A stretch of 64,000 nt of DNA, taken from contig NZ_LR134173.1 in NCBI RefSeq assembly GCF_900635815.1, positions 1,029,501 through 1,093,500 on the forward strand. The letters are read 5' to 3'. The translations under genes and the position numbers were made by a program. Of the stretch, positions 8,671 to 18,236 are shown in pieces (within the stretch, counting starts at the first letter, position 1; each line of letters begins with the position of its first letter). Source of the stretch: Legionella cherrii. Lineage in GTDB: Bacteria; Pseudomonadota; Gammaproteobacteria; Legionellales; Legionellaceae. The notes under the pieces were generated by a model. The model was given only the letters and a program-made list of their open reading frames with translations, was not told the origin of the DNA and did no database searches.

Positions 8671-10629
8671 ATGGAAGAAAAAGTTGAAACAACGCTCAGC
8701 AAGCATAGTCAATTAATTAGCTTAATGAAAGTATTAGGTTACACCTCTGATGAGGATGGAATCTGTAATGGTTATGCTTACATGGGAATGCAGGCTCTTT
8801 TCGCAAATGAATTAGGCGTTTTTAAACAAAGAGTCGATCATTTATTAAATATCCCATTAAATGATTTTGAAAAAGAGGCAGCGATTCAATTCGACAGCCA
8901 ACCTACTGGTGGAAAAGAAACCAAAGAGACATTATTAAAGAAGATACTGGAAGATTACTTGAAATCGAAAGATCTCCTAGTCGATACACTCGCTTTTTTT
9001 GATGGCATCGAATTAACGCAACAACGTAGTCTTTATCCGCATTTATTTGATAGTGAGGAAAATCTCGAGCAAGGTGATTTCATCAAATTTACCATTCCTC
9101 AAAAAATCGAAGATAAGGGAGGAATAGTTGCATTGCCGCCAGTTTTGTCCGGAGCTTATCAACAAAAAGAAATGACCACAGAATATTTAACACTTCTGAG
9201 AGAAAAGATTAATGCGATGATTCCCAAGCCAACTGAGCCTGTAGGCTTAGCTATATCTGGGCATGGGCTACGTCATGCGATTACTGTTTGCTTTAATCCG
9301 AAACAAGATAAATGGATTCTTATTGATGCAAATACGCCGCCGGCTCAGGAATATTCAGACGATGGTGCAATTGCTCAAGCCTTGTTGATAGAGGGGGCTT
9401 GTTCTACAAATGGAACGGGAGTAATTAACACGCGCGTTTTTACGATGTCAGGAAATGAACCATTGCAACATGTATTAACTGAATGGATGCAGGAAGTACA
9501 AAAATTATCTGAGCAGGATATGGCCACTAAAACCAAATGGGAGGATTCACGAGGAGGAACTTTGCTAAATACGGTTGTTTACAACAATAATTATGAACAT
9601 ATTTCTCGCTTGGCAGAGCAAGGAGCAGATGTTAATAAACAGACTAGCGATAAATACACCCCTCTTCTGATAGCTATTTTCAGGAACAATATAGAGTCAG
9701 TGCGAGAGTTACTTAAATGTGGTGCGGCACCGGAAACCGATCCATACAATATTAATACTCCTCTGCGCGTGGCAATAGCAAAAAAGAACATGGATATAGT
9801 TGAAATGCTTTTAAAAAATGGTGCTGATCCAAATTTTCAACCCTATTTTTCTCAAACTGCCTTTGAAGATGCAATAAAACAAAATGATTACAATCTAGTA
9901 AAATTAATGCTTGACTATGGAGGAAGGCCTTGTGGGTCCAATTTTGGGACGGTCATGGAGGAAACATTATCAAGAGGGGATTTTGAAAGTTTCAAGGCAC
10001 TATTGGAGCATGGTTTCAAACCTGGTGAACTTGAGCGCGACAATAATCTTTTGCTTTTAGCTGTCCAGAATAATCAGTTTGAACTTGCTAAGTTGTTGCT
10101 GGAATATGGTGCTAATCCCCGCGATGAAGATACAAATCGAAAAGAATCTGCACGTGAATATGCAGAAAAAAATAATTTAGTCGATTTTCTAGATCTTTTT
10201 GATCATCCTCCGGAGGCCACCCAGAAAAATGCTGCTCCAAAAGATGATGCTCAAGCAACAACTAATTTTATTGACGATCTTAAAAAATATTGCGTGACAC
10301 GCCGAGCAGAATGGGACTTAATACCCAAATGGTTGCACGTCAATAAGAAAGATATAGAGTCTGCTCGCTTTAGAACAAAAATGAGCGTCTTAAAATTTGG
10401 TTTTAGCGTCGAGGATAAAATTAAGGCAGCAGAAAAATTAATTGATGCTTTAGAAAATAAGGAGGGAAGAGAACCTTTAAGCGATTTTGATATTGCGGCA
10501 CTCCTTAGTTCCAGACTGTATTCTACTGTAGTGGCAAAACATAAAAGTATCTTTAATGCACTAGAGGAAGTTATAGACTACAAGAATAGAACTCAAGAAA
10601 ATAAAGCGTTCTCAAATCGCGCAGCGTAA
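8671..10629 (+). CDS. Ankyrin-repeat protein with possible Cys-His-Asp N-terminal domain; candidate effector
   Basis: A 652-residue protein. The N-terminal ~270 residues contain DGICNGYAYMG (Cys ~32), SGHGLRHAITVCF (His ~202) and KWILIDANTPP (Asp ~219), an order and local context like papain-fold C-H-D enzymes. Residues ~290-520 hold about six or seven ankyrin repeats, for example TPLLIAIFRNNIESVRELL, TPLRVAIAKKNMDIVEMLL and NLLLLAVQNNQFELAKLLL. The C-terminal ~120 residues are helical and charged. I chose ATG 8671 over TTG 8665. No signal peptide is visible. Legionella has several Dot/Icm ankyrin effectors, some with cysteine-protease-like domains; I infer a similar role, without evidence of translocation. 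Confidence 0.8.
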   Translation: MEEKVETTLSKHSQLISLMKVLGYTSDEDGICNGYAYMGMQALFANELGVFKQRVDHLLNIPLNDFEKEAAIQFDSQPTGGKETKETLLKKILEDYLKSKDLLVDTLAFFDGIELTQQRSLYPHLFDSEENLEQGDFIKFTIPQKIEDKGGIVALPPVLSGAYQQKEMTTEYLTLLREKINAMIPKPTEPVGLAISGHGLRHAITVCFNPKQDKWILIDANTPPAQEYSDDGAIAQALLIEGACSTNGTGVINTRVFTMSGNEPLQHVLTEWMQEVQKLSEQDMATKTKWEDSRGGTLLNTVVYNNNYEHISRLAEQGADVNKQTSDKYTPLLIAIFRNNIESVRELLKCGAAPETDPYNINTPLRVAIAKKNMDIVEMLLKNGADPNFQPYFSQTAFEDAIKQNDYNLVKLMLDYGGRPCGSNFGTVMEETLSRGDFESFKALLEHGFKPGELERDNNLLLLAVQNNQFELAKLLLEYGANPRDEDTNRKESAREYAEKNNLVDFLDLFDHPPEATQKNAAPKDDAQATTNFIDDLKKYCVTRRAEWDLIPKWLHVNKKDIESARFRTKMSVLKFGFSVEDKIKAAEKLIDALENKEGREPLSDFDIAALLSSRLYSTVVAKHKSIFNALEEVIDYKNRTQENKAFSNRAA

Positions 10630-10673
10630 CAGGTTTGATGCCTTAAAAAATGATCTTCTCAATCAAGGAACCA

Positions 10674-11093
10674 ATGAAGATGACTACAGCTATAGAAAAG
10701 ACAGTGAGAAGAGTTTTTGATGAAATGTGGAACCAACAAAAGGCTGCAGTAGCCGATGAGCTCTTTTCAGCAAAGACATTAATTCATTTCAGCTATGATC
10801 AAGCTGCAAATTTACACGATTTTAAACAAGCTTTGTTGGAATGGTATAAAGCCTTTCCAGACCTGATGCATTCTATTGATGATCTAATAGTGAGTGGCGA
10901 TAAAGTGGTGACGCGCTGGCATGGTCAGGGAACCCACCGAGGGGAATTTTCAGAAATTCCCGCAACAGGGATGCCTGTATTTTATAGCGGTATTACCATT
11001 TTTCGTTTGGATAGTTCTCATCAAATCACTGAGGCTTGGGTATACAGTGATTTAGGTGACATGATTGCCAAAATGCAACAAAATCAAAAATAA
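10674..11093 (+). CDS. SnoaL-like (ester cyclase / NTF2-fold) protein
   Basis: A 139-residue NTF2-fold protein of the SnoaL/ester cyclase type. The visible pattern is the N-terminal helix VRRVFDEMWNQQ, the FKQALLEWYKAFPDLMHSI segment, VVTRWHGQGTHRGEF, and FRLDSSHQITEAWVYSDLG, all standard for this family. AAGGA at 10665-10669 supports ATG 10674 (ATG 10680 is also possible). The stop overlaps the start of the next gene in TAATG, so the two are probably translationally coupled. Bacterial SnoaL-like proteins have varied or unknown roles; the pairing with a peptidase gives no clear hint of substrate. Confidence 0.8.
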   Translation: MKMTTAIEKTVRRVFDEMWNQQKAAVADELFSAKTLIHFSYDQAANLHDFKQALLEWYKAFPDLMHSIDDLIVSGDKVVTRWHGQGTHRGEFSEIPATGMPVFYSGITIFRLDSSHQITEAWVYSDLGDMIAKMQQNQK

Positions 11094-13393
11094 TGGGCCT
11101 AATTATGGAAAAAGACAGAGCAGCGCGTTATGAGAAGTCAAAAAAATTTCTTCCCCAAAATGTGTTCAGTTTAATCAGGAACTTACAACCTGCGATCGCA
11201 TGGTCACCCAGCGAAAAGCTTATTTGCTATCGTCATGATACTACCAAAGGTTATGAGTATCTTATTTTGAATCTGGAAACTAAAAAGAAAGAGCTTGCAT
11301 TTGACCATTCAGTATTGGCAAAAAAAATTGCGAATGAATTAAAAAGCGAAGTAAACGCCTTTGCCTTACCCATCAATAAAGTCGATTTTTTTAATGAGCA
11401 TATTTTGCAGCTCTATATTGAACACTTTATTTTTCAATATGATCGAACAACTCAGACCCTCGAACTTATGGCAGATACATCAAAGCAAACGGCCATGTCA
11501 CATTGTCCTTCGATTATGGAAATTTGGGGATTTGTTCCTGCTTTAATTGTATCGCGAATACGTTCACCGGATCAGTGTTGGGAACTATACAGCAAGGATC
11601 ACAATTTATTTCTTTTTTCATTGGATGAGCAGAAAGAATATCAATTGACGGCAGATGGTAGTGCGAGCAATGCCTATGCTGCTTCCCCTGATACGAATTT
11701 AACTTCCTTGTCGCTGCGTCGTATGCAGGTAACGCTTCCACCTATGGCGCTTTGGTCGCCTGATTCAAAAAAAATCGTGACGTTCCAATGCAATCAAGAG
11801 CAGGTAAAAAAATTACCTTTGCTACAACATGCTCCTGAAGATGGTTCGTTGCGTCCCCAGGTTTTTGAGGCCCATATTCCTTTTGTAGGGGATGAGGTGA
11901 TTCCAGAAATTAAATTATGTTTGATTGACGTGCAAAAAAAGAAGCTGCGCACGATTGACTTACCTCCCTTGATGCCGGCATTGGTGGGTTCCCCAATTGA
12001 AGCAGGCTATGTATGGTGGAGTGAAGACAGTAAAAAAATCTTTTTTTTAAAAGAAGAGCGTGGAAACCATCAACTGTCGTTATGTGAACTGGATGTTGCT
12101 ACAGAACAGCAGCGGACTATTTTAACCGAAAAATCGACCGGCTATGTCGAACCCAGTCAGCTTATCCTCTGGCAGAATTACACGCGAATATTAGAGGATT
12201 CGAAAGAGTTTGTTTGGTTATCCACTCAGAATGGATGGGCGCATCTTTATTTACATGATTTACAGACCGGACAAGTCAAAAATCCGGTTACTCAAGGGGA
12301 ATGGATGGTGCGCAAAGTATTCCATGTAGACAGCACCAATCGGTGGATTTATTTTTCAGGGAATGGCAAAGAACCGGGTGTTGATCCTTATTTTCGTTAT
12401 TTATATCGTGCTCGTTTGGATGGGAGTGAAGTGCAATTACTGACCCCTGAAACAGCAGAACACACCATTGTTTTCTCACCATCGCAGGAATATTTTGTCG
12501 ATTATTATTCGTCTATGGAGTCCCTGCCAGTCACTAAATTACGGAATAAAAATGGCCATGAAATCATTACCCTGGAAGAAGCCGATTTTTCCCAATTATT
12601 TGCTTTGGGATATAAGCAACCACAGCCCTTCTGTCTCAAGGGAGCCGATGGGGAAACTGATATTTATGGGCTTATCTATTTCCCTACAGATTTTGATCCA
12701 AAGAAAAAATATCCAATCATTGATGAAATTTATCCTGGACCACAGTTGACTCGCGTACCCAAAACATATTGTTCGGATCTTCCCGAATACATACATGGTT
12801 GTTGGTGGCCTCAAAGTGTCGCTGAGTTGGGTTTTATCGTCATTAATGTGGACGGACGTGGCACCCCGTTTCGCTCTAAAAAGTTTCATCAATATTCTTA
12901 TCAGCATTTAGAAACAGCTGGAGGATTAGAGGACCATATCGAGATCATTAGAAACTTAGCGAAGCAATATTCCTATATTGATATCGATCGAGTGGGGATT
13001 ATGGGACAGTCAGCGGGAGGATATGCGGCAACGCGGGCATTATTGGCGTATCCTGATTTCTATAAGGTGGGTGTCTGTATTTCTGGGTTACAAGATTTAC
13101 GGAGTTATTTGGCATTCTGGGGGGAGCGATATCACGGGTTGCCAAGCGATGTAGATTATACCGCACAATCAAACTATCTGCTGGCGGATCGATTGAAGGG
13201 AAATTTATTTTTAATTCATGGGGATCTCGATGATAACGTTCATCCAGCCAATATGATGCAGCTTGTGGATGCGTTAATTAAGGCCGATAAAAATTTTGAT
13301 ATGTTATTAGTTCCTAATGCAAACCATTCTATTTATTTCATGGATTTGTATGTCTTACGGAGAATAGGGGAGTATTTTATTGACCATTTATAA
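11093..13393 (+). CDS. S9 family (dipeptidyl-peptidase IV-type) serine peptidase
   Basis: A 766-residue prolyl-oligopeptidase-family enzyme. Residues ~1-500 form a DPP IV-type beta-propeller (repeated W-S-x-D-S-K-K segments such as ALWSPDSKKI and WWSEDSKKIFF), and the rest an alpha/beta hydrolase. The catalytic triad is visible: Ser ~640 in GIMGQSAGGYAA, Asp ~713 in HGDLDDNVHP and His ~745 in NANHSIYF. The family cleaves dipeptides, usually after Pro or Ala. No signal peptide is seen, so it is likely cytoplasmic. The start overlaps the SnoaL-like stop by one base (TAATG); ATG 11105 is a possible later start. The following 590 bases have no gene. Confidence 0.92.
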   Translation: MGLIMEKDRAARYEKSKKFLPQNVFSLIRNLQPAIAWSPSEKLICYRHDTTKGYEYLILNLETKKKELAFDHSVLAKKIANELKSEVNAFALPINKVDFFNEHILQLYIEHFIFQYDRTTQTLELMADTSKQTAMSHCPSIMEIWGFVPALIVSRIRSPDQCWELYSKDHNLFLFSLDEQKEYQLTADGSASNAYAASPDTNLTSLSLRRMQVTLPPMALWSPDSKKIVTFQCNQEQVKKLPLLQHAPEDGSLRPQVFEAHIPFVGDEVIPEIKLCLIDVQKKKLRTIDLPPLMPALVGSPIEAGYVWWSEDSKKIFFLKEERGNHQLSLCELDVATEQQRTILTEKSTGYVEPSQLILWQNYTRILEDSKEFVWLSTQNGWAHLYLHDLQTGQVKNPVTQGEWMVRKVFHVDSTNRWIYFSGNGKEPGVDPYFRYLYRARLDGSEVQLLTPETAEHTIVFSPSQEYFVDYYSSMESLPVTKLRNKNGHEIITLEEADFSQLFALGYKQPQPFCLKGADGETDIYGLIYFPTDFDPKKKYPIIDEIYPGPQLTRVPKTYCSDLPEYIHGCWWPQSVAELGFIVINVDGRGTPFRSKKFHQYSYQHLETAGGLEDHIEIIRNLAKQYSYIDIDRVGIMGQSAGGYAATRALLAYPDFYKVGVCISGLQDLRSYLAFWGERYHGLPSDVDYTAQSNYLLADRLKGNLFLIHGDLDDNVHPANMMQLVDALIKADKNFDMLLVPNANHSIYFMDLYVLRRIGEYFIDHL

Positions 13394-13985
13394 GATCGAT
13401 GGGTTCAGACTCGATTGATGAGATTAGTTTTGATGTTTTCAGTTTATAATCAATCGTGTCTGCCCCCTTTGACCGGAAACTCCACTTTTTAGCTCTTCTA
13501 TGGAATTCAATCAAAATTTCATATCTCAATTTCCTCAACTAAAGCAGAGTGTTTTTCCCAGACAAAAGGATTAAAATTCTAAAGAGATGAAGTCCTAGGC
13601 GTTATGCCTAATCTTTGATAATAAATCGATAAATCTTGATGTCTCATGAGGAGCGATTAAAAACCGATTTTAAAAAAAACGCAGTCGATCAGAGAAATAA
13701 TTATGGAATACATAACCCTTATTCGAATCGATGGGGTAGCATTAATGGAGTCTGACCCTATTGATGCTCTTTAACTGGTTTTGCTGATGGAAAAAGAATA
13801 TATTTGGCCTAGCGCTTCACTTGCGCTATGATGCATTTTTTTTGATTAAAAATAGATTTATTTTGGTGTATTGTGACATCCTTCGTGATCTATTACTTTT
13901 TAAATTAAGTTTTTTATAGAAGTCATCTCGATAACATTTAAAACTTTATATGTAAAATATCTGTTGTGGAAGTAGAAGATAACTT
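13394..13985. other. Non-coding stretch between peptidase and RlpA-like genes
   Basis: About 590 AT-rich bases with no convincing ORF. Two short related segments are visible, AGACTCGATTGATG near 13406 and GTCTGACCCTATTGATG near 13751, possibly remnants of a dispersed repeat. The 3' part must hold the promoter of the RlpA-like gene. I see no RNA gene. Confidence 0.5.
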
Positions 13986-14420
13986 ATGAATTATGATGCA
14001 ATATTATTAACCATTAAACGTCTCATTACAGGCATACTCCCGATGCTGCTGGTTGCTTGTGCTCATCAGCAAGCTAATAGTCCGGATCACTATGTGGTCA
14101 GAGGGAAAACATATCATGTGATGAAATCTGCCAAAAATTACAAAGCAAAAGGAATTGCTTCCTGGTATGGCTCACATGCTCGAAATCAAAAAACATCGAG
14201 CGGAGCACGCTACAACATGTATGCGATGACAGCAGCTCATCCAACACTCCCATTTGCTACACGAGTACGGGTTAAAAACCTGAATAATGGCCGGTCGATT
14301 GTGGTTCGGATTACTGATCGAGGTCCTTTTTTATCGAACAGGATCATTGATTTATCCTTTGCTGCTGCTAAGAAACTCGGTATAAAAGGCACTGCTCCTG
14401 TTGAAATCGAAGTCGTTTGA
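13986..14420 (+). CDS. rlpA: RlpA-like lipoprotein (septal ring lytic transglycosylase family)
   Basis: A 144-residue protein with an N-terminal signal and lipobox (MLLVAC, Cys ~26), so probably an outer-membrane lipoprotein. It then has the RlpA double-psi beta-barrel: KGIASWYGSHARNQKTSSGARYN, MTAAHPTLPFATRVRVKNLNNG, and ITDRGPF with the conserved Asp. RlpA cleaves denuded peptidoglycan strands at the septum or binds them. It has no C-terminal SPOR domain, so it is shorter than E. coli or Pseudomonas RlpA and its septal recruitment is uncertain. The ribosome binding site is weak. It stands alone, with non-coding DNA on both sides. Confidence 0.88.
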   Translation: MNYDAILLTIKRLITGILPMLLVACAHQQANSPDHYVVRGKTYHVMKSAKNYKAKGIASWYGSHARNQKTSSGARYNMYAMTAAHPTLPFATRVRVKNLNNGRSIVVRITDRGPFLSNRIIDLSFAAAKKLGIKGTAPVEIEVV

Positions 14421-14667
14421 AATTGCTAAGAAGTATGGCTTGCCCAAACTTAATCGAGTGATGAACTATTTCGAAGAATGGATTACAGCCTGCGCCGGGA
14501 TGACAGCGTCCACGATAAAGCGTTGACATCACTGAAAGGGTATCTTTGAGTGGAGATTGCTCCGCTCAGGGTGATTTAAGGCGTTTCAAAGAATTCCTTG
14601 AAGAAAGAACAGGCCACTGCCATAATAAATTTACTTCTTAAGCAGTATTTCCGCAAAAGGATTTTTT

Positions 14668-16350
14668 ATGGCTACTGTAGGCACTTATCTCGCACAACGC
14701 CTCCAAGAATTGGGAATAAATGATTATTTTGCAATTCCTGGGGACTACAATCTGGGCTTGCTCGACGAGCTCTTAAAAAACGACGCACTGCACATGATCA
14801 ATTGTTGTAATGAATTGAATGCAGGTTATGCAGCAGATGGTTATGCGCGTATCAAAGGGGTTTCTGCACTGGTTGTAACGTATAGTGTTGGGGGCTTGAG
14901 TGCAGTCAATGCAGTTGCAGGGGCTTATGCTGAGAATTTGCCGATCATTGTGATCTCCGGGGGACCTAATACAAACTCGGTGCAGGATGCGGAAATTTTA
15001 CACCATACGCTGGCAACGGAAAATTACAGCTATGTCCGTGAAATATTTGCGAAAATTACAGCACATAGCGTATTTATTCATAGACCTAGCGATGCGCCCA
15101 TGCAAATTGATTCTGCCATTGCCATTGCACTTGAAAAGAAAAAACCTGTTTACATTGAAATTGCATGCAACATTGCTGGAGCAAGTGTTTCCCCGCCAAC
15201 GCAGCGGGCGCTTAATGTCAAACGTTTGAGTGATACCTCTTCTCTTGCTGCCGCAATTGAAGATGCAGCCAATCAACTTAATTCAGCAGTCAAGCCTGTG
15301 TTAATCGCAGGAAGTAAATCGCGTCCCTGTGAGGCTACGGCGATGATTGAAGCCTTAAGCCTCTCCTGCGGTTATGCCCTCGCTGCAATGCCTGATGCGA
15401 AGGGCTTTGTCTCAGAACAACATCCTAATTATATTGGCATTTATTGGGGACCAGTCAGCTCTCCAGGATGTGCTGAAATTGTTGAATCAAGCGATCTTTA
15501 TTTCTTTATAGGGCCTAATTTTAACGATTACACCACGGTTGGTCATATGTGTAATATCCAACCCAAGAAGCTTATTGTCATTGCTGATGGTAGTGTTTCT
15601 GTTGCGGGTAATGTATATACCGAAGTGTACATGAGTGAGTTTTTGCGCGGTTTGAAGGATAAATTGAAAGTCAATGATGCTTCAGTGAAAGCATATAAAC
15701 GCATCGCAGGATCTGCCCCCTTATATCATGAGCCGGATGATTTAAACTCACCGCTCACTACACGATTCCTGTTTGGCCAAATTCAGAAACTATTAAGTAG
15801 TGATTATGGAATTTTGGCGGAAACTGGGGATTCATGGTTTAATGGCATGCGTCTCAATTTACCCGAAAACTGCCCGTTTGAAATTCAAATGCAATACGGA
15901 TCGATTGGTTGGTCTGTAGGAGCACTTTTGGGTATGCAGGCAGCGCTTCATAATCAAAAGCGCGTTATCGCTTTGATTGGGGATGGTTCTTTCCAAATGA
16001 GTGCTCAAGAACTGTCAACGCTCATTCGTTATGGTTATAAACCCATTATCTTTTTAATGAATAATGCTTCTTATACAATTGAGGTTCAAATTCATGATGG
16101 CCCATATAATGTGATTAATAATTGGCATTATGCTGATTTAGTCGAAGTTTTTAATGGGCAGCAGGCCAAAGCTCGAGCTTTTAAAGCACCAACGCATCAA
16201 GCGCTTTTGGACGCAATCGTAGAAGCAAAGAAAACAGATGCCTTATGCTTTATCGAGGTGATTTTAGATAAAGATGATTGCAATAAAAATCTGTTAGAAT
16301 GGGGCGCTCGGGTTGCTTCATATAATGGACGGTCACCAAGAGCGAATTAA
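14668..16350 (+). CDS. pdc: Pyruvate decarboxylase (thiamine diphosphate enzyme)
   Basis: Non-oxidative decarboxylation of a 2-oxo acid, most likely pyruvate to acetaldehyde and CO2. All three ThDP-enzyme domains are present in 560 residues. Key features: Glu ~49 in CCNELNAGYAADGYAR, the His pair ~112-113 in EILHHTLA, the GDG...NN cofactor motif (IGDGSFQMSAQELS to FLMNNASYTIEV) and HDGPYNVINNWHYADL. The last is very close to the Zymomonas/plant PDC active site rather than to acetolactate synthase or benzoylformate decarboxylase. AAAGGA sits 6 bases before ATG 14668. Indolepyruvate decarboxylase is the main alternative. No alcohol dehydrogenase is adjacent, so the pathway is not completed locally. 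Confidence 0.9.
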   Translation: MATVGTYLAQRLQELGINDYFAIPGDYNLGLLDELLKNDALHMINCCNELNAGYAADGYARIKGVSALVVTYSVGGLSAVNAVAGAYAENLPIIVISGGPNTNSVQDAEILHHTLATENYSYVREIFAKITAHSVFIHRPSDAPMQIDSAIAIALEKKKPVYIEIACNIAGASVSPPTQRALNVKRLSDTSSLAAAIEDAANQLNSAVKPVLIAGSKSRPCEATAMIEALSLSCGYALAAMPDAKGFVSEQHPNYIGIYWGPVSSPGCAEIVESSDLYFFIGPNFNDYTTVGHMCNIQPKKLIVIADGSVSVAGNVYTEVYMSEFLRGLKDKLKVNDASVKAYKRIAGSAPLYHEPDDLNSPLTTRFLFGQIQKLLSSDYGILAETGDSWFNGMRLNLPENCPFEIQMQYGSIGWSVGALLGMQAALHNQKRVIALIGDGSFQMSAQELSTLIRYGYKPIIFLMNNASYTIEVQIHDGPYNVINNWHYADLVEVFNGQQAKARAFKAPTHQALLDAIVEAKKTDALCFIEVILDKDDCNKNLLEWGARVASYNGRSPRAN

Positions 16351-16562
16351 AATGCTTTGCCCCCCAATTCGCTCAATGGCTGTATTTGTGCAAAAATAAT
16401 TCTTCAAAAGCCTTACAGACTGATGCATGTTCCGCTCGATCGGTATTATTTTTGCGCAATCCCCACTCAAAGCCCACCGTTTTTCAACATCCAGCATCCT
16501 CAAACTTTGCCATGGCTAAAAGAGCTATACTTATAGTCATAATGGTTAATAAAAGGACTTTT

Positions 16563-16766
16563 ATGAAAATCTATCTCAATCCTCAACCCCATGCGGTGGA
16601 ACGTATTAATCAACTTAAGAATAAACCCAGCAGTATGCCAGTGCCTAGACAAAAAATAGTAGCAGAAGAGGGCTCAGAAAAGTCAGACACAGAAATTTTT
16701 GCAACGGAGTCTGAGGAACAAGCATGGAGAGATTCTCTTGAAAAGGATAAACATCGGATGCGTTAG
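16563..16766 (+). CDS. Small hypothetical protein (67 aa)
   Basis: Short charged protein beginning MKIYLNPQPHAVERINQLKN and ending in EEQAWRDSLEKDKHRMR, probably with a helical C-terminus. AAAAGGA lies about 6 bases before ATG 16563, which supports translation; the longer in-frame reading from 16386 lacks a binding site and has an unlikely composition. I do not recognise a family. It is followed by a small hairpin and a broken transposase-like fragment. Confidence 0.5.
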   Translation: MKIYLNPQPHAVERINQLKNKPSSMPVPRQKIVAEEGSEKSDTEIFATESEEQAWRDSLEKDKHRMR

Positions 16767-16808
16767 GCCAAATAAACCTACCTACAAACTAAAAAATCCA
16801 TAAACTGA

Positions 16809-16825
16809 GCCTCTCAAAAAGAGGC
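16809..16825 (+). terminator. Small hairpin after the 67-aa gene
   Basis: GCCTCT and AGAGGC pair around a CAAAA loop, followed by GCTTT. It lies 43 bases after the stop of the small gene. The T tract is short, so this is a weak intrinsic terminator at best. Confidence 0.4.
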
Positions 16826-16832
16826 GCTTTAA

Positions 16833-16964
16833 ATGAAATCAAAAGAAAACTATTGGGAACGACTAGGTAAAGGTTAGGAACGCAGTGGGTTATCGCCAGA
16901 AGATCTTTGCAGAGAACCAGGTATTGCTATGAGAGCATCCAGTAATTACAGAAATGCTGATTGA
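16833..16964 (+). pseudogene. Remnant of an IS66-type TnpA-like (transposase accessory) gene
   Basis: In one frame the DNA reads MKSKENYWERLGKG, stop (TAG 16875-16877), ERSGLSPEDLCREPGI and so on to TGA 16962-16964. The pattern YW-x-x-x-x-x-x-W-x-x-S-G-L-S-x-x-x-(F/L)-C-R-x-x-G is typical of the N-terminus of small proteins associated with IS66-family transposases. The TAG falls where that motif has Trp, one base from TGG. After GI the similarity fades. No inverted repeats or other IS66 genes are visible here, so this is an isolated decayed scrap. Confidence 0.5.
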
Positions 16965-17006
16965 ATAAAATGAGGCAAAGTTGAGCCAATGCTCCAATGC
17001 AATCGC

Positions 17007-18056
17007 CTATATTGGCGCAGGTTTGCCAAAGTAGTAGCCCTGATAATAATCAATCGGATAATGCTTCAGGCATTCGAGTTCTTCCTTGGTTTCAATACCC
17101 TCAGCAACGGTTTTTATGCTCATTTGCTGAGCTATTTCAATAATTTTTTCAACCATAATCTGTTTGACTGGTGAGTTATGGATGTCGCGGATCAGGTCCA
17201 TATCCAGCTTGACCAGATCGGGGTTAAGCTCATGTAGCATATTAAGCGAGCTATATCCTGAGCCTAAATCATCGAGGGCGATACGATAACCTCTCTCCCG
17301 GTAAAATTGCGTAATACGCACCAAGTGTTCTCTATCATCCACAAGGCCTGATTCAGTGATTTCAAATACAATTTGCTCGGGCTCATATTGTGCCTTTTTT
17401 ACTGCTTCATCAGTGGTACGCAGACAGAATTGCGGATCGTAAATGGATGTCGGATTGAAGTTGATGAATAGCCGTTCGAGCTTTTTTTTGTGGTTGCTTG
17501 CCGTGTTAATGGCGTTGATCCGGGCATGACGATCGAGTATAAACAGCATATCCGCTTCTTTTGCAGCAGAAAGAATAGCCTGGGCACCGATGGTTTTCCC
17601 ATGTTGCTCCGCGCGGAGCAGACATTCGTGAGCATAAATCTCATGCGTTACACTGGAAACTATCGGTTGAAACCAGATTGTGAGCAGGTTTTGGTCGAGC
17701 ATGTGAACTAGCCATTGTGCAGAGGCCATATTTACAAAGGAAGCGAGCGTTCGCGTCGCCTTCAGCGCCTGTGCAGGGCTGATGCTGGTTTGATTATCAT
17801 AGAGCATGATAACGCTGGAGTCATTGAGTTCCTGTTGACTTAATAAACCCTTGACTAGGGTAGCAAAGTTATCAAATTGTTCAGGGGGCAGATCGAGGTA
17901 AAGGTAGCCACGATCGACTGTTCCCAAATTAAATTCAGCCTCCAACCCGGATTTTAATTTGGAAAATGTGTGGCCTGTGGGGGTTATAATATGGAGAAAT
18001 ACTTTCCCCTGCAATACGTATGAATCAATAGACTCACAGCGTGAGCATCCTGACAT
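17007..18056 (-). CDS. EAL-domain cyclic-di-GMP phosphodiesterase
   Basis: A 349-residue cytoplasmic protein. The N-terminal ~110 residues are an unrecognised domain beginning with a CSRC motif; the rest is an EAL domain. The signature is ECL rather than EAL (AHECLLR), but the acidic residue is kept. The other catalytic elements are present: FINFNP, FEITESG, ALDDLGSGYSS, VKLD, TVAEGIET and YYQGYYFGKP. It is therefore probably an active phosphodiesterase that hydrolyses c-di-GMP to pGpG. No GGDEF, PAS or receiver domain is attached. A diguanylate cyclase of the FIST operon lies about 8 kb away, but the two genes are not linked transcriptionally. Confidence 0.9.
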   Translation of the reverse strand: MSGCSRCESIDSYVLQGKVFLHIITPTGHTFSKLKSGLEAEFNLGTVDRGYLYLDLPPEQFDNFATLVKGLLSQQELNDSSVIMLYDNQTSISPAQALKATRTLASFVNMASAQWLVHMLDQNLLTIWFQPIVSSVTHEIYAHECLLRAEQHGKTIGAQAILSAAKEADMLFILDRHARINAINTASNHKKKLERLFINFNPTSIYDPQFCLRTTDEAVKKAQYEPEQIVFEITESGLVDDREHLVRITQFYRERGYRIALDDLGSGYSSLNMLHELNPDLVKLDMDLIRDIHNSPVKQIMVEKIIEIAQQMSIKTVAEGIETKEELECLKHYPIDYYQGYYFGKPAPI

Positions 18057-18236
18057 TGTGAACCCTTTTTTTTACCTCTGTATAAAACATATAGTAGACT
18101 GGTCTCATACATGTCAACCTATTTATGCCTTCAGTATCCTCAACTCATTAAGTTTTTAATTAATCCGGTTTGCAAATTTATTTGTTTTAATGTGCTAAAT
18201 TTATCATAATGGCTGCTTTTTCAGTCTAAGGGTACT

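Noticed and set aside
12596..12907. 103-codon minus-strand ORF
   Set aside because: Shadow of the S9 peptidase catalytic domain, which has clear motifs on the plus strand.
14430..14660. Possible inverted-repeat element before pyruvate decarboxylase
   Set aside because: Short motifs such as GCCGGGATGACAGCG resemble dispersed repeats, but no convincing paired ends were found.
17007..18056. EAL domain as an inactive, binding-only protein because of ECL in place of EAL
   Set aside because: The Glu is kept and all other catalytic elements are visible, so activity is more likely than not.
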